This document shows positions 46,872 through 58,804 of a stretch of DNA of 64,000 bases, in pieces. Origin of the DNA: Mytilus californianus (lineage: Eukaryota > Mollusca > Bivalvia > Mytilida > Mytilidae); the NCBI RefSeq assembly GCF_021869535.1, contig NW_026262712.1, forward strand, positions 62,738,100-62,802,099, in the 5' to 3' direction. The position numbers and the translations under genes were made by a program. The first letter of the stretch is position 1; every line of letters starts with the position of its first letter. A model generated the notes under the pieces. The model was given only the letters and a program-made list of their open reading frames with translations, was not told the origin of the DNA and did not search any database.

Positions 46872-49380
46872 ACAAGAAATAATTGTAACAGGATGCCGTT
46901 ACGAAGTCTCACAAACAAAGCCCCCATAATTCGTCATTCCCATGGTCTCCTGACATTGGGCAAAGTCCAGTGGATATTGGTTTGGTCTAGTAAAGTGATA
47001 TGCATATGTGACACCTAGGAGATTGACCCTGTATGTCATTCAAATGTTTTTGAAATGATGAACAGAAATAAATATGGTTTAGGTGTGGGTATCTCGATCG
47101 TTTACAAGTTCTCAAGCAGGAGGGGTGGGGTGATCCCAGGGACTCCCCCTATAATTCATTTGATTTGTTATATTGTCCCATACATGAAAACATATGGTTT
47201 AGGGGTGGGGATCTCGACCATTTCCAAGTTCTCAAACAGGAGGGGTGGGGTGACCCTAGGGACTCCCCAAATATTTCTTTTGATTTGTTATATTGTCCCA
47301 TACATGAATATATATAGTTTAGGGGTGGGGAACTTGACTGTTTACAAGTTCTAAAACAAGAGGGGGTGGGGTGTCCCAATGGACTCCCCCTATATTTCAT
47401 TTGATTTGTTTTATTGTCCAATACATAACAAGAAATAATTGTAACAGGATGCTGTTACGAAGTCTCCCAAAACAAAGCTCCAATAATTCATCATTCCCAT
47501 GGTCGCCTGACATTGGGCAAAGTCCAGTACAAATTGGTTTGTGATATGCATAAGTGACGCCTATGGATTAACCCTGTATGTCATTCAAATCTTCTTGAAA
47601 TGACGAACAGGAATATATATTGTTTAGGGGTGGTGATCTCGACCGTTTACAAGATAAAAGCACATTCTCAAATTGAAGGGGGGTGGGCTGATCCCCAGGG
47701 ACTCGCTCTTTATTTCATATTATTTGTTTTTTGTCCCATACAAGAATTTATATGGTTTAGGGGTGGGGATCTCGACCGTTTTCAAGTTCTTAAACAGGAG
47801 GGGTTTGGGGGTGACCCCAGGGGACTCGCCTTTTATTTCATTTGATTTGTTTTATTGTCCCATACAAAAATATATTTGGTTTCGGGGTGGGGATCTTGAC
47901 CGTTTACAAGTTCTCAAAAAGAAGGGGGGTTGGGGTGACCCCCCTGAACTTCCCCTATATTTCATTTGATTTGTTATATTGTCCCATACATGAATATTTA
48001 TGGTTTAGGGGTGGGGATCTTAACTGTTTACAAGTTCTCAAACAAGAGGGGGTTGGGTGTCCCCATGGACTCCCCCAATATTTCATTTGATTTGTTTTAT
48101 TGTCCCATACATGACAAGAAATAATTGTAACAGGATGCTGTTACGAAGTCTCCTAAAACAAAGCTCCAATAATTCGTCATTCCCATGGTCGCCTGATATT
48201 GGGCAAAGTCCAGTACACATTGGTTTGTGATATGCATTAGTGACGCCTATGGATTAACCCTGTATGTCATTCAAATGTTCTTGAAATGACGAACAGGAAT
48301 ATATATTGTTTAGGGGTAGTGATCTCGACCGTTTACAAGATAAAAGCACATTCTCAAATTGAAGGGGGTGGGCTGATCCCCAGGGACTCGCCCTTTATTT
48401 CATATTATTTGTTTTTTTTGTCCCATACAAGAATATATATGGTTTAGGGGTGGGGATCGCGACCGTTTACAAGTTCTTAAACAGGAGAGGGTAGGGGTGA
48501 CCCCAGGGGATTCGCCTTTTATTTCATTTGATTTGTTTTATTGTCCCATACAAGAATATATATGGTTTAGGGGTGGGGATCTTGACCGTTTACAAGATTT
48601 CAAAAAGAAGGGGGGTTGGGTTACCCCCGTGGACTTCCCCTATATTTCATTTGATTTGTTTTATTGTCCCATACAAGAATATATATGGTTTAGGGGTGGG
48701 GATCTCAACCGTTTACAAGTTCTCAAACAGGAGGGGGTAGGGGGTGACCCCAGGGGACTCGCCATTTATTTCATTTGATTTGTTTAATTGTCCCATACAA
48801 AAATATATTTGGTTTCGGGGTGGGGATCTTGACCGTTTACAAGTTCTCAAAAAGAAGGGGGGTGGGGGTGACTCCCCTGAACTTCCCCTATATTTCATTT
48901 GATTTGTTTTATTGTCCCATACAAGAATATATATGGTTTAGGGGTAGGGATCTCGACCGTTTACAAGTTTTTAAAAAGAAGGGGGTAGGGTTACCCCCAT
49001 GGACTTCCCCTATATTTCATTTGATTTGTTTTATTGTCCCATACAAGAATATATATGGTTTAGGGGTGGGGATCTCGACCTTTTACAAGATAATAGCACA
49101 TTCTCAAATTGAAGGGGTTGGGGTGACCCCAGGCACTCACCCTATATTTCATCTGATTTGTTTTATTGTTCTGTGATCATTTCTGAAGACTGCGTGTGTC
49201 TATCACTTACAATTTTCAAGTTAAAGTCATTTGAAAATCTTGAAAAATTAAATCTCATAGGTTTCTATAGTAAAACCCTCCCTTCTTTATGCCCCTTAAA
49301 TTACCCCTTAATAGACCTCAATGCACAAACGATTAGTTGATGGCTCCCCTAGACATGTTAATCTAACATTTTATGATAAG
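46872..49380 (+). repeat. Higher-order array: leader blocks plus about 120-bp G-rich repeats
   Basis: A leader of about 190 bp (aataattgtaacaggatgc ... ggcaaagtccag ... ccctgtatgtcattcaaat) occurs three times, starting near 46872, 47428 and 48112. Each is followed by 3-7 repeats of about 118-127 bp carrying tttaggggtggggatctcga, gtttacaagttctcaaacag, an aggagggggtgggg run and catttgatttgtt. About 14 monomers lie here, and a tail at 49170-49380 ends the block. A period near a multiple of three keeps frames open through the array, which is not evidence of coding. Confidence 0.9.
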
Positions 49381-49541
49381 TAACTCTGACAAGGGGTTTT
49401 GGAGAACCGCTGCGGACAAGTTCATCTTTAAAGTGGCGGAAGAAGAAAAAGAAAAAGAAAAAGAAAAAGAAGAAGAAGAATAATAAAAATAATAAGAACT
49501 GAGCAAAAACAATAAGTCTCCAAACTTTGTTTGGGATACTT
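49381..49541 (+). repeat. Array terminal block with purine tract and hairpin
   Basis: Contains gctgcggacaagttcatc, an (AAAGA)n/(GAA)n purine tract (49442-49483) and the end hairpin aagtctccaaactttgtttgg (49513-49541). The same block, reversed, occurs at 54856-54975. Confidence 0.8.
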
Positions 49542-50420
49542 AAATATATATGATTTAGGGGTGGGGATCTCGACCATTTCCAAGTTCTCGAACAGGAGGG
49601 GTGACCCGAGGAACTCCCCTTATATTTTATTTGATTTGTTATATTGTCCCATACATGAATATATATGGTTTAGGGGTGGGGATCTTGACTGTTTACAAGT
49701 TCTCAAACAGGAGGGGGTGGGTGTCCCCAGGGACTCCCCCTAAATTTCATTTGATTTGTTACATTGTCCCATACATGAATATATATGGTTTAGGGGTGGG
49801 GATCTCGACCGTTTACAAGTTCTCAAACAGGAGGGGGTGAGGTGACCCTAGGGACTCCCCCTATATTTCATTTGATTTGTTTTATTGTCCCATACATGAA
49901 TATATATGGTTTAGGGGTGGCGATCTCGATCATTTTCAAGTTCTCAAACAGGAGGCGGTGGGACGACACCGGGGACTCCCCAACATTATTTTCATTTGAT
50001 TTCTTTTACTGTCCCATACAAGTATATATATTGTTTAGGGATGGGGATCGCGACGGTTTACAAAATAAAAGTACATTTTCAAATTGAATGGGGTAGGGAC
50101 GACCCCAGGGACTCACCCCATATTTTGGTTGATTATTTTTATAGCCCTGTTCAAATTACTGAAGACTGCATGTGTCTATCACTGTTTTCGAGAAATAGTC
50201 ATTTGAAAATTTAAAAAAATAAAATCCCATAGGGTTCTATAGTAAACCCCTTCCTTCTTCAGGCCCCTCCAAATACCCCTAAATAGACCCCAATGCACAA
50301 ACAAAAGATTAATGGCTCCGCAAGACATGTTAGTCTAATATTTTATGAAACCCTAAGTAAATCTGACAAACGGTCAAAGTTGTCTTTTTAGACGGTTTGA
50401 GTGGATTCGGTCCGACTTGT
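49542..50420 (+). repeat. Second, shorter copy of the 120-bp array with its tail
   Basis: Five monomers (tttaggggtggggatctcga near 49555, 49672, 49792, 49910, 50034), then the same tail text as 49180-49380 (gaagactgcatgtgtctatc; cacaaacaaaagatt; ggctccgcaagacatgtta). Confidence 0.85.
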
Positions 50421-50984
50421 CTCGGGGACTAATTGTCCACATTACTTAAAAGATCCCATCAACGTCGATTTCCGCATCTGTTTCATGACCTCGTTTCATT
50501 TAGAAAATAACAACAACCTTATTTGGCAAGATAAGTTAAAAATTACCGCCCACTTATAACACTTTATTTCCTCTATTATAGAGATTTTTTGTACATGAAC
50601 AATATTCCTGCGCATTTTGCCATTTGGGAAATATAAACGACTTGTAATTACCGATTTTCGGCGATGAAATATTTCATACAATTGTTCTTTGACATCGTAG
50701 TCAAAAGCACAGGGAATAATAAACTACGTACGGATTTCTATTGAGCACTACTTCCTATGTGCAACTTCAAAAGTTTTGGGTAGTTCGACGATCATTTAAG
50801 GTTTTTTCTGGTCATATTTTTGTATTCCAGAAATAAAAGTATTAAAAAAATGTTCAATTAGTTATAAATAACATAATAGACAGCTAGATAATAACAATGG
50901 CACGTATTTCAGAATTTATTGGGTAGAACAAAAATCTAGGGTGCTCGCATAAGGCAGCTTAACTGCATAAAAAACCACACAAAA
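50421..50984. other. No gene seen
   Basis: AT-rich intergenic sequence. Confidence 0.5.
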
Positions 50985-51150
50985 ACAAAGGAACAGCGCT
51001 TTTACTGTAGTTCTTCATCTCAAAGTCACAGTGTGGCCTTCAACATGGAGCTCACCTCACTGCAAGTTTAAGACGGCCCCCTAGCACCGGCTTGAGCGTA
51101 ATTCTTTGCAAAAACAATTTGGATAGACTTTGTAAGATGTAACACCACCA
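50985..51150 (+). repeat. Element fragment shared with 12830-13010
   Basis: Shared words: aaaggaacagcgctttta, tcacagtgtggccttcaaca, tttaagacggcccc, gactttgtaag. Unknown element. Confidence 0.65.
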
Positions 51151-51394
51151 AATCGGGTGGAACCGAACTTGCTTTCACTGAATTCTCACCTATTCCTTCG
51201 TACTTTAGTAGACTACCTAAACGGTCGTTGTGGTGATTCAAAAGCAAATTCTCACTTCCTTTTATCTTGTCAAATATAAACCGATTAAAGACATGAACTA
51301 TTAGCTTCCGTTTCAGTCCTTCCTGTCAAAGTTTACACCAATATGATACATTTTGGCTTAATGGTACTCTCAAAAGAGCAGAATAGTCATGTAT

Positions 51395-52190
51395 TATACC
51401 CCCGCTTTGAAAAAGGGGGGTATACTGTTTTACCTCTGTCTGTCCTTCCGTCAGTCCTTCCGTCAGTCCATCCGTCAGTCCGTCCGTCCCATGAATATTT
51501 TCGTCGCATTTTTCTCAGGAACTACTTGACAAGGATTTCTGAAGTTTGGTTTCAGGGTTTATATGAGCAAGTTACACCGTGTGATGCGTTTTCAGATTCA
51601 TCACTCAACAACTTCCTGTTTACCGAACACTTGTATTATTTAACACATGATAGCCAAGTTGAAAATTTGCGTCACATTTTTCTCAGGAACTACTTGACAA
51701 GGATTTCTGAAATTTGGTTTCAGGGTTGATATAAGTACGTTACACCGTGTGATGCGTTTTCAGATTAATCACTCAACAACTTCTTGTTTACCGAACACTT
51801 GTATTATTTTACACATGATAGCCAAGTTGAAAATTTTCGTCACACATTTTTCTCAGGAACTACTTGACAAGGATTTCTGAAATTTGGTTTCAGGTTTTAT
51901 ATAAGTAAGTTACACCATGTATTGTGTTTTCAGATTCATCACTCAACAACTTCCTATTTACCGAACACTTGTATTATTTTACACATGATAGCCAAGTTGA
52001 AAATTCTCGTCACATTTTTTCTCAGGAACTACTTGACAAGGATTTCTGAAATTTGGTTTCAGGGTTTATATAAGTACGTTACACCGTGTGATGCGTTTTC
52101 AGATTCATCACTCAACAACTTCTTGTTTACCGAAATATTTCGGCGGGGGTATTATCAGTGAGCAGTAGCTCACAGTTTTACTTGTTTAAA
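51395..52190. mobile_element. Element with inverted ends and internal 169-bp array
   Basis: The left end ttatacccccgctttgaaaa and the right part cggcgggggtattatcag are inverted relatives. After a tccgtcagtccgtccg tract, four copies of a unit starting ctcaggaactacttgacaag stand at 51514, 51682, 51852 and 52021 (spacings 168-170). The element ends with agcagtagctcacagttttac. It has the look of a non-autonomous DNA element; open frames across the units are a by-product of repetition. Confidence 0.7.
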
Positions 52191-53290
52191 TTGGTGCAGA
52201 AAAACATTATCGGAAGCAAACGTTTTAACCATTGATGTTACTGCTTCATCATCCAATAAGAACCCCAAGCATTTTCCCACTGTATACATTACAAAATTTC
52301 ATGTTTATTCTCTTTTTTTCTAATGCATTTTTCACATTTTTCATATTCATATATTTATCACAGAGCATGCCAATATCTATATAGTATATTTATGTTTTGC
52401 TCAATAAGTGTCGTATTTGTGTACTAAGAGACAGATTTGTAAAAGCAATTTGCTTGTTTCTGAATCCTATATATTTATTATATGTATTATATTGTTATGT
52501 GATGATTTATTTGAATAAATATTGTTGAAATTAAGACTATTTGTTCAATATTTGTCACATGACATCACACACACAATCCATCAATGAATTAGTCAATTTG
52601 AAATCTGAGTCTCTTGCATTATACAAATTGTAAATAAAGCAATCAATAACTCATTCGATCAATCAAACAACCACTCAACTAATATATCAATTTGAAGAAC
52701 TTGTGACTTGATATTTTGCACACACTTTATAAACCAACCAACAAACTATGCAAACAACCAAAATTCATGTTTTAAATTGGCTTAGAAAATATGGAATGAC
52801 TTTCATTAAGAAACAAATATTGTTTGCTAAACACGAATTTGCTTCATCAATTATTTTGATTTATTTTTATTGGTAGCCATGCTATAGAGGCTATTTCAAA
52901 ATGCACCATGTAAATCAATTATGAAATTCATACTTTTGCGATGACCGCCTATTTAAATGTCTCAACTCTAGACTCTCGACTGTCTAACATGTCTAATATA
53001 ATATCGACTTTGATCATAGTCAGTATGGGCGTAAGAGCAGGGGACGAGGGCAGTTGCCAACTACCCGACACTATATGTAACTAATCATTTACTAATGTAC
53101 TGTGTATATATACATTCATCCTTATAATTAAAGATATAAACCTAGGAAGATGTTGACTCACATTTAATATGCTAAATAAAAAATATTGAAAATAATGAAT
53201 GAATACGAGGGAGGACACTCACTAACTACTAGACTTTTATACTATTGTAGAAGGTTTTTTTCTATTTATTTGCTTGTCACTTTCAAAAGT
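52191..53290. other. No gene seen
   Basis: AT-rich, no convincing frame. Confidence 0.5.
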
Positions 53291-53296
53291 ACAACA

Positions 53297-53320
53297 CCCC
53301 GCTCCCCCACCCCCACCCCC
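53297..53320 (-). other. G-quadruplex-capable run (minus strand)
   Basis: Four C runs on + (4, 5, 5 and 5 bases) separated by 3, 1 and 1 bases: a textbook quadruplex pattern on the minus strand. No gene is near enough to assign a role. Confidence 0.6.
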
Positions 53321-54449
53321 ACAAACTTTTTAGTTTTTTCTTATGCCTCTGCAGTAATAAATAGAACTTTCAAAGTTTGTATCCAGAAAATATTATCAAT
53401 TTCCTAATCGGTTTTTTTACTGGAGCAAAGTTTATTTTTTTGTTTTTGTTTAAGAACAAATCGAATGATGCTAGTAAGAAAGACTTTTTATTATCTATTA
53501 ATCATATTTTGCAAAAGGTTGAATTCCGATAATAAACTGACCAATACGTCTAGTAAGTCTGATATATACAGTTACTGTACTGTCGGGCTACACAGTTTAT
53601 TTCCATAGATATCATAGATTATGACCCCTTACCTTATCTGATATGTAGAGTGTGTATCTCTGTTATACAAAGACTGCAACATTTTGTTTTTTTATTTAAA
53701 GAAATCAATTGATAGTAAAAAACATACTTACTGCAATATAGTTTTCAAAAATAGTTTGGTTAATACTGTGACAAATTTAAAATACTGACAAACAAAGAAC
53801 ACCAATATGAAACAACAGTTAGTGTACCATGGGGCTACACTATTTTTTTCCATAGATTCGATTCATAGATTATGACCCCTTACCTTGGCTTGAAAGGACT
53901 ACAGTTATGTCTAAACGTTTCGTCGTACATGAAGAACTGAAATGCCTTGATATTTTACGAATGGCATATCCAAACATCACATCAAGTGACTTCGTTCCTG
54001 TTTGCATGTCTGCTGACCTACGCTTCTTATTTTTGCTGTCGACATTCTTTGCGGATCGATACATTTAGTAAATATAATATCAATGTAATTGATAAGTTTA
54101 TATTAATTGTATACACATATCTATTTGTCAATTAAACTTATCTTCTGGATATCTTATTTATTTCATCCGCTGACAATGTCTGTTTTTCGGCTTTGAAGTT
54201 GAAAATGTCTAGATCTCAGCATCACTGCTGACACTCGGGTTACACTCGTCAACGCGAAGAGTAAAGAAGCAATTAAATTTGCAAAAGTTATTTTATGCCT
54301 CTATTTTTTTACTTATTTTTGCAAATTTTATGGCGAAGAACGATGAATACTTGCCGACTTACTGAATGATACTTTTAACCAGTAGCTATTGCAATTCTTC
54401 AGAATCTGCTAAACAGCTGAATGAGAAAACTGACATTTTAAAAGAGAAG
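53321..54449. other. No gene; a local duplication
   Basis: The phrase ttccatagat..catagattatgacccctta occurs at about 53600-53632 and 53850-53882, each after a gctacac word: a local duplication about 250 bp apart. Confidence 0.5.
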
Positions 54450-54600
54450 TTTGTGATCGTTATAAGATCAACATTGTGCGGTGTTTATAAAAATGAAGCC
54501 ACGTCCGGTCGAAATGGGGACGTTAAATCTGATGCGTCGTTAAGTAAAAGTGCCAAGCTCTTTGTATGTACAAGAAACTTTGCAACATAGCAACATATCT
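54450..54600 (+). mobile_element. LINE-like 3' end fragment (second)
   Basis: Has cacgtccggtcgaaatgggg, gatgcgtcgttaagtaaaag and gtgccaagctctttg, comparable to 15380-15440. No frame of length. Confidence 0.45.
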
Positions 54601-54855
54601 GTTAGTCTGTAGGTTCCCTGTAGGTTTGCAAGCAAACATTTCTGGTACTATCTAAAATTTCCTACTTTTTTGGTGACAGTATATTTCTTCATCCCGGTCG
54701 CAGAATCGACCAATGGGTTTATTGTTAATTTTTTTCGTCCGGAATGTGAATGAAATATTTGCCACTGTTTGATTAACACACAATGAACCTATAGAATAGT
54801 AGGATTATCAATCACTATTATCAAATATTATTTATACGTTTGGACGTCGTTAATT

Positions 54856-55265
54856 AAGTCTCCCAAACAAAGTTTGGAAGACTTATTGTTTTTGCTCAGT
54901 TATTCTTCCTCTTCTTCCACCTCTTTTTCAAACTTCAACTTGTCCGCAAGCATTTCTCAAAAACTTCTAGTTAGATTATTTAATACGGGCTCCACCATAT
55001 ATTAGACTAATATGTATTGTCGTGCAATCAGTGTTTTGTTTGTGCATTGCGGTCTATACAAATGGGTACTATGAGGAGCCAAAAGAAGAGAGGGTTTTAC
55101 TATAGAACCTTTTGGGATTATGACTTGAGAACAGTTCGAGATAGACACATGAGGTTTTCAGTAATTTTTATGGGACCATATGGCCTATACTTCAATGACA
55201 TTGACCTTCAACCTTGAACATCATTTTTCAATTTACACAAAATAAAAAATATTTGGAAAATCTAA
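54856..55265 (-). repeat. Inverted terminal block of the 120-bp array family
   Basis: The imperfect palindrome aagtctcccaaac/gtttggaagactt (54856-54884) is followed by ttgtttttgctcag, a purine-tract counterpart (ttcctcttcttccacctc) and acttgtccgcaagc, i.e. the reverse of 49381-49541, then the reverse of the 50155-50360 tail. Confidence 0.75.
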
Positions 55266-57690
55266 AGAATTGAAAATATTTATATATAATAACACAAACC
55301 AAATGAGATATAGCGCGAGTCCCCAAGGGTAAAGCCTCTCCCTGCCATTTAACAATGTTCTAATATCTTGTAAATGGTCGAGATCCCTACCCCTAAACAA
55401 CATATATAGTTCTTTTTTTCATGTCAAAATGACTTGAATGATATATAAGGGGAGTCCCTAGTGGTCATCCCCACCTTCTGTCTTTTGAGAATGTTCAAAT
55501 ATATTGTAATGATTAAGATCCCTACCCTAAACCATACTATATACCAGTTTGTCATGCCAAAAATATTTAAATGATATACAGGTCTAGTCCCTAGGGGCAT
55601 TTCCCAGGCCCCTGTCATTTGAGAATGTTCAAATATCTTTGTAAATTGTCAAGATTTTCATCCTAAACCATTTATATTCCTGTTTGGAAATACCATGAAG
55701 ATTTGAGAATGATACATAGAGTGAATCCCCAGGAGTCACCTAAACTCTGTCACTTAAGAATGTTCAAATATCTTGCAGATGGGTCAAGATTCCTACTACT
55801 AAACCATATGTATTCCAGTTTTTTTTATGATTTTTTTGAAATATAGGTTTAGTCCAAAGGGGTCATTCCTAGTCCCTGTCATTTGAGATTGTTAAAATAT
55901 CTTTGTATGTTGTCAAATATCCAACCCTAAACATTCCTGTTTGTTATTTTAAGTTGATTTGAATGATATATAGAGGTAGTCCAATGGGGTCATCCCAAGC
56001 GCTGTCACTTATCACCTCCACCCCTACCATTTAATAGAATATTTGAATATCAAAGTTACAAGTTCTGAGGTAGCTGTAAAGTCGTAAATATGATTTGAAA
56101 ATTCGCAAATATGAATTATGAAGTTGTAAATATAAGTTGTATTGTCGTAACTAGACGTTTAAATGAATTTGATATCGAAATTATGCAATTTAAAGTCGTA
56201 AGTAAAGTAACGAAATCACTAGGAAATTGTATGAATTTATAAATATAAGTTTTATCATCAGTAATTTATGTTAAAATGAAATTGTAAATGTTATTTGATA
56301 AGTCATAAATAAGAAATATATATATCGACTAAGTATATAAAAGTAAGTTGGAATCGTAGTTTTTCGATTACAAATGCTTGTTACAAAATCGTAAACAAAT
56401 CCTTAAAGAAGTTTTAAATTTTTATAATGTGATATAAACATCTTTATTGATGTTAAAAGGGTTTCTTTTTTAATGAATTGTTTTTTAAGAAAGACATTTT
56501 TACTTTAGTTGTCTTACGAACGAAATTGTAGGATATCTTGTTTCCGAGGAGAATTGAAAGATAGCTTGTTTTCGAGGAGAATTGCAGGACAACTTCTCAC
56601 TAGTTTTTTTTATTTGTTTCAATCAGATCATAGAAGCATTATATTGATATTGCTTCCATGATCAGAGCGTCAAGATCGGAAAGTTTATTAGAAACTAATG
56701 GATTTCGAATACGAATTTTTAAGTTCAAACATCCCAAACGCTGTCACTTATCACCTCCACCCCTACCATTTAATAGAATATTTGAATATCAAAGTTACAA
56801 GTTGTGAGGTAGCTGTAAAGTCGTTAACATGATTTGAAAATTCGCAATTATGAGTTATGAAGTTGTGAATATAAGTTGTATTGTCGAAACTAGACGTTTA
56901 AATGAATTTAATATCGAAATTATGCAATTTAAAGTCGTAAGTATAAGTAACGAAATCACTAGGAAATTATTTGAATTTATAAATATAAGTTTTATCATCA
57001 GTATTATATGTTAAAATGAAATTGTAAATGTTAGTTAATAAGTCGTAAATATGAAATGTATATCGACTAAGTATATAAAAGTTTGTTGGAATCGTAGTTT
57101 TTCGATTATAAATGCTTGTTACAAAATCGTAAAAAAATCCTCAAAGAAGTTTTAAATTTTGTTAATGGGATATAAACATCTTTATTGATGTTAAAAGGGT
57201 TGCCTTTTTACTGAATTGTTTTTTTAGAAAGACATTATTACATAAGTTGTCTTACGAACGAAATTGCAGGATAGCTTGTTTCCGAGGAGAATTGCAAGAT
57301 AGCTTGTTTTCGAGGAGAATTGCAGGACAACTTGTCACTAGTTTTCTTTATTTGTTTCAATCAGATCATAGAAGTATTATATTGATATTGCTTCTATGAT
57401 CAGATCGTCAAGATCGGAAAGTTTATTAGAACTAATGGATTTCGAATACGAATTTTAAAGTTCAAACTAATTTACATACATTCATGACATCGACATGTTT
57501 CTTATCACCAGATATTGCAGATGTGGAATATTTTCACACATTGTTGTACTTTCATTTCTTTTTTACCTAGAAACCAGATATCCAGGACCAATTTAATTGA
57601 AACGCAATATACAGCTTTTAGACAGTAAGAATTTGTTTTAATTTTGAAATTGAAACAAAATTTCCCAATGCTAAGAACATTGAAGGCCAC
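55179..57690. repeat. Tandem segmental duplication, unit 1
   Basis: Order: gacattgaccttcaacctt, reversed 120-bp-type repeats (55300-55990), then two copies of a 739-bp segment (55991-56729 and 56730-57470) and a tail to about 57660. The 739-bp segment has words such as gttacaagtt-tgaggtagctgtaaagtcgt and ttgtttccgaggagaattg. Unit 2 begins at about 57693. Confidence 0.8.
55991..57470. repeat. 739-bp segment, two head-to-tail copies
   Basis: Both copies start catcccaa-cgctgtcactt. The second copy shares variants (gtcgttaacatgatttg, ttgcctttttactgaattg) with the third copy at 58989 and not with the first, so copies 2 and 3 are the closer pair. Confidence 0.85.
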
Positions 57691-57785
57691 ATGGCCTACT
57701 TCAAGGTTATAAGATCAATGATCCTTAATGGCATTGACCTTCAACCTTAGACGTCATTTTTCAATTTACACAAATAAAAAATATA

Positions 57786-57893
57786 TTGGAAAATCCGATT
57801 TGATTAAAATCCGATGTTGCGATACGCTACACTAGGGTAGAGAGTATTGTAGCGAAAACTAACAGCTCATTTTAATGAGATTGTTGGAAAATC
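57786..57893. mobile_element. Small insertion with 10-bp direct repeats
   Basis: 98 extra bases relative to unit 1, flanked by ttggaaaatc at 57786-57795 and 57884-57893. The single copy in unit 1 is at 55253-55262. Inside, cgctac and gtagcg are inverted. It fits a tiny non-autonomous element with a target duplication. Confidence 0.6.
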
Positions 57894-58369
57894 TAAGGAA
57901 TTGAAAATATTTTTATATAATAAAACAAACCAAATGAGATATAGCGTGGGTCCCCAAGGGTCACCCCACACCCTGCCATTTGAGAATGTTCTGATATCTT
58001 GTAAATGGTCGAGATCCTTACCCCTAAACAACATATATAGTTATGTTTGTTATGTCAAAATGACTTGAATTATATATAAGGGGAGTCCCTAGTGGTCATC
58101 CCCACCTTCTGTCTTTTGAGAATGTTCAAATATATTGTAAGTGGTCAAGATCCCTACCCTAAACCATGCTATATTCCAGTTTGTCATGCCAAAGAGATTT
58201 AAATGATATGCAGGTCTAGTCCCTAGGGGCAATTCCCAGCCTCTGTAATTTGAGAATGTTCAAATATCTTTGTAAATTGTCAAGATTTTCACCCTAAACC
58301 ATTTATATTCTTGTTTGGAAATACCATGATGATTTGAGAATGATACATAGAGTGAATCCCCAGGAGTCA

Positions 58370-58553
58370 CCCAAAAGAGGGACGAAAGATACCAGAGGGA
58401 CAGTCAAACTCATAGATTGAAAATAAACTGACAACGCCATGGCTAAAAATAAATAGACAAACAGACAAATAATAGTACAGAAGACACAACATAGAAAACT
58501 CAAGACTAAGCAACACGAACCCCACCAAAAACTGGGGGTGATCTCAGGTGCGT
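58370..58553 (-). mobile_element. Reverse-oriented retroelement tail insertion
   Basis: The complement of the 10275-10435 tail (agagggacgaaagatacc, gacagtcaaactcatag, gaaccccaccaaaaac, gatctcaggtgc). The matching place in unit 1 (about 55749) is uninterrupted, so this is a clean insertion of a 3' fragment of the Penelope-like element. Confidence 0.7.
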
Positions 58554-58623
58554 GAGAAACCCTGTCACTTCAGAATGTTCAAATATCTTGCAAGTGGCCA
58601 AGATCCCTACTACTAAACCATAT

Positions 58624-58804
58624 TTCCCGTTTGAATGGTTGTACACTAGTAATTTTTGGGGCCCTTTATAGCTTGCTGTTCAGTGTGAGCCAATGCTCCG
58701 TGTTGAAGGCCGTACCTTGACCTATAATGGTTTATTTTTATAACTTGTTACTTGGATTGAGAGTTGTCTCATTGGCACTCATACCACATCTTCCTATATC
58801 TAAA
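58624..58804 (-). repeat. Interspersed repeat copy with empty site in unit 1
   Basis: A reverse copy of the 19838 family inserted in ctaaaccatat|gtattcc; unit 1 at about 55803 has that text unbroken. It therefore shows both element ends: ttcccgtttgaatgg on the left and cttcctatatctaaa on the right. Confidence 0.8.

Noticed and set aside
47055-49176. Long periodic open frames translating to repeats of a Gly-Leu-Gly-Val-Gly-Ile motif
   Set aside because: They arise because the DNA monomer is about 120 bp, close to a multiple of three; several frames stay open at once, and there is no start context, splice signal or conserved protein.
51343-51729. 128-codon frame over the 169-bp array
   Set aside because: It crosses the cccccgc end and the tccgtcagtc tract and then repeats; it is a by-product of the element.
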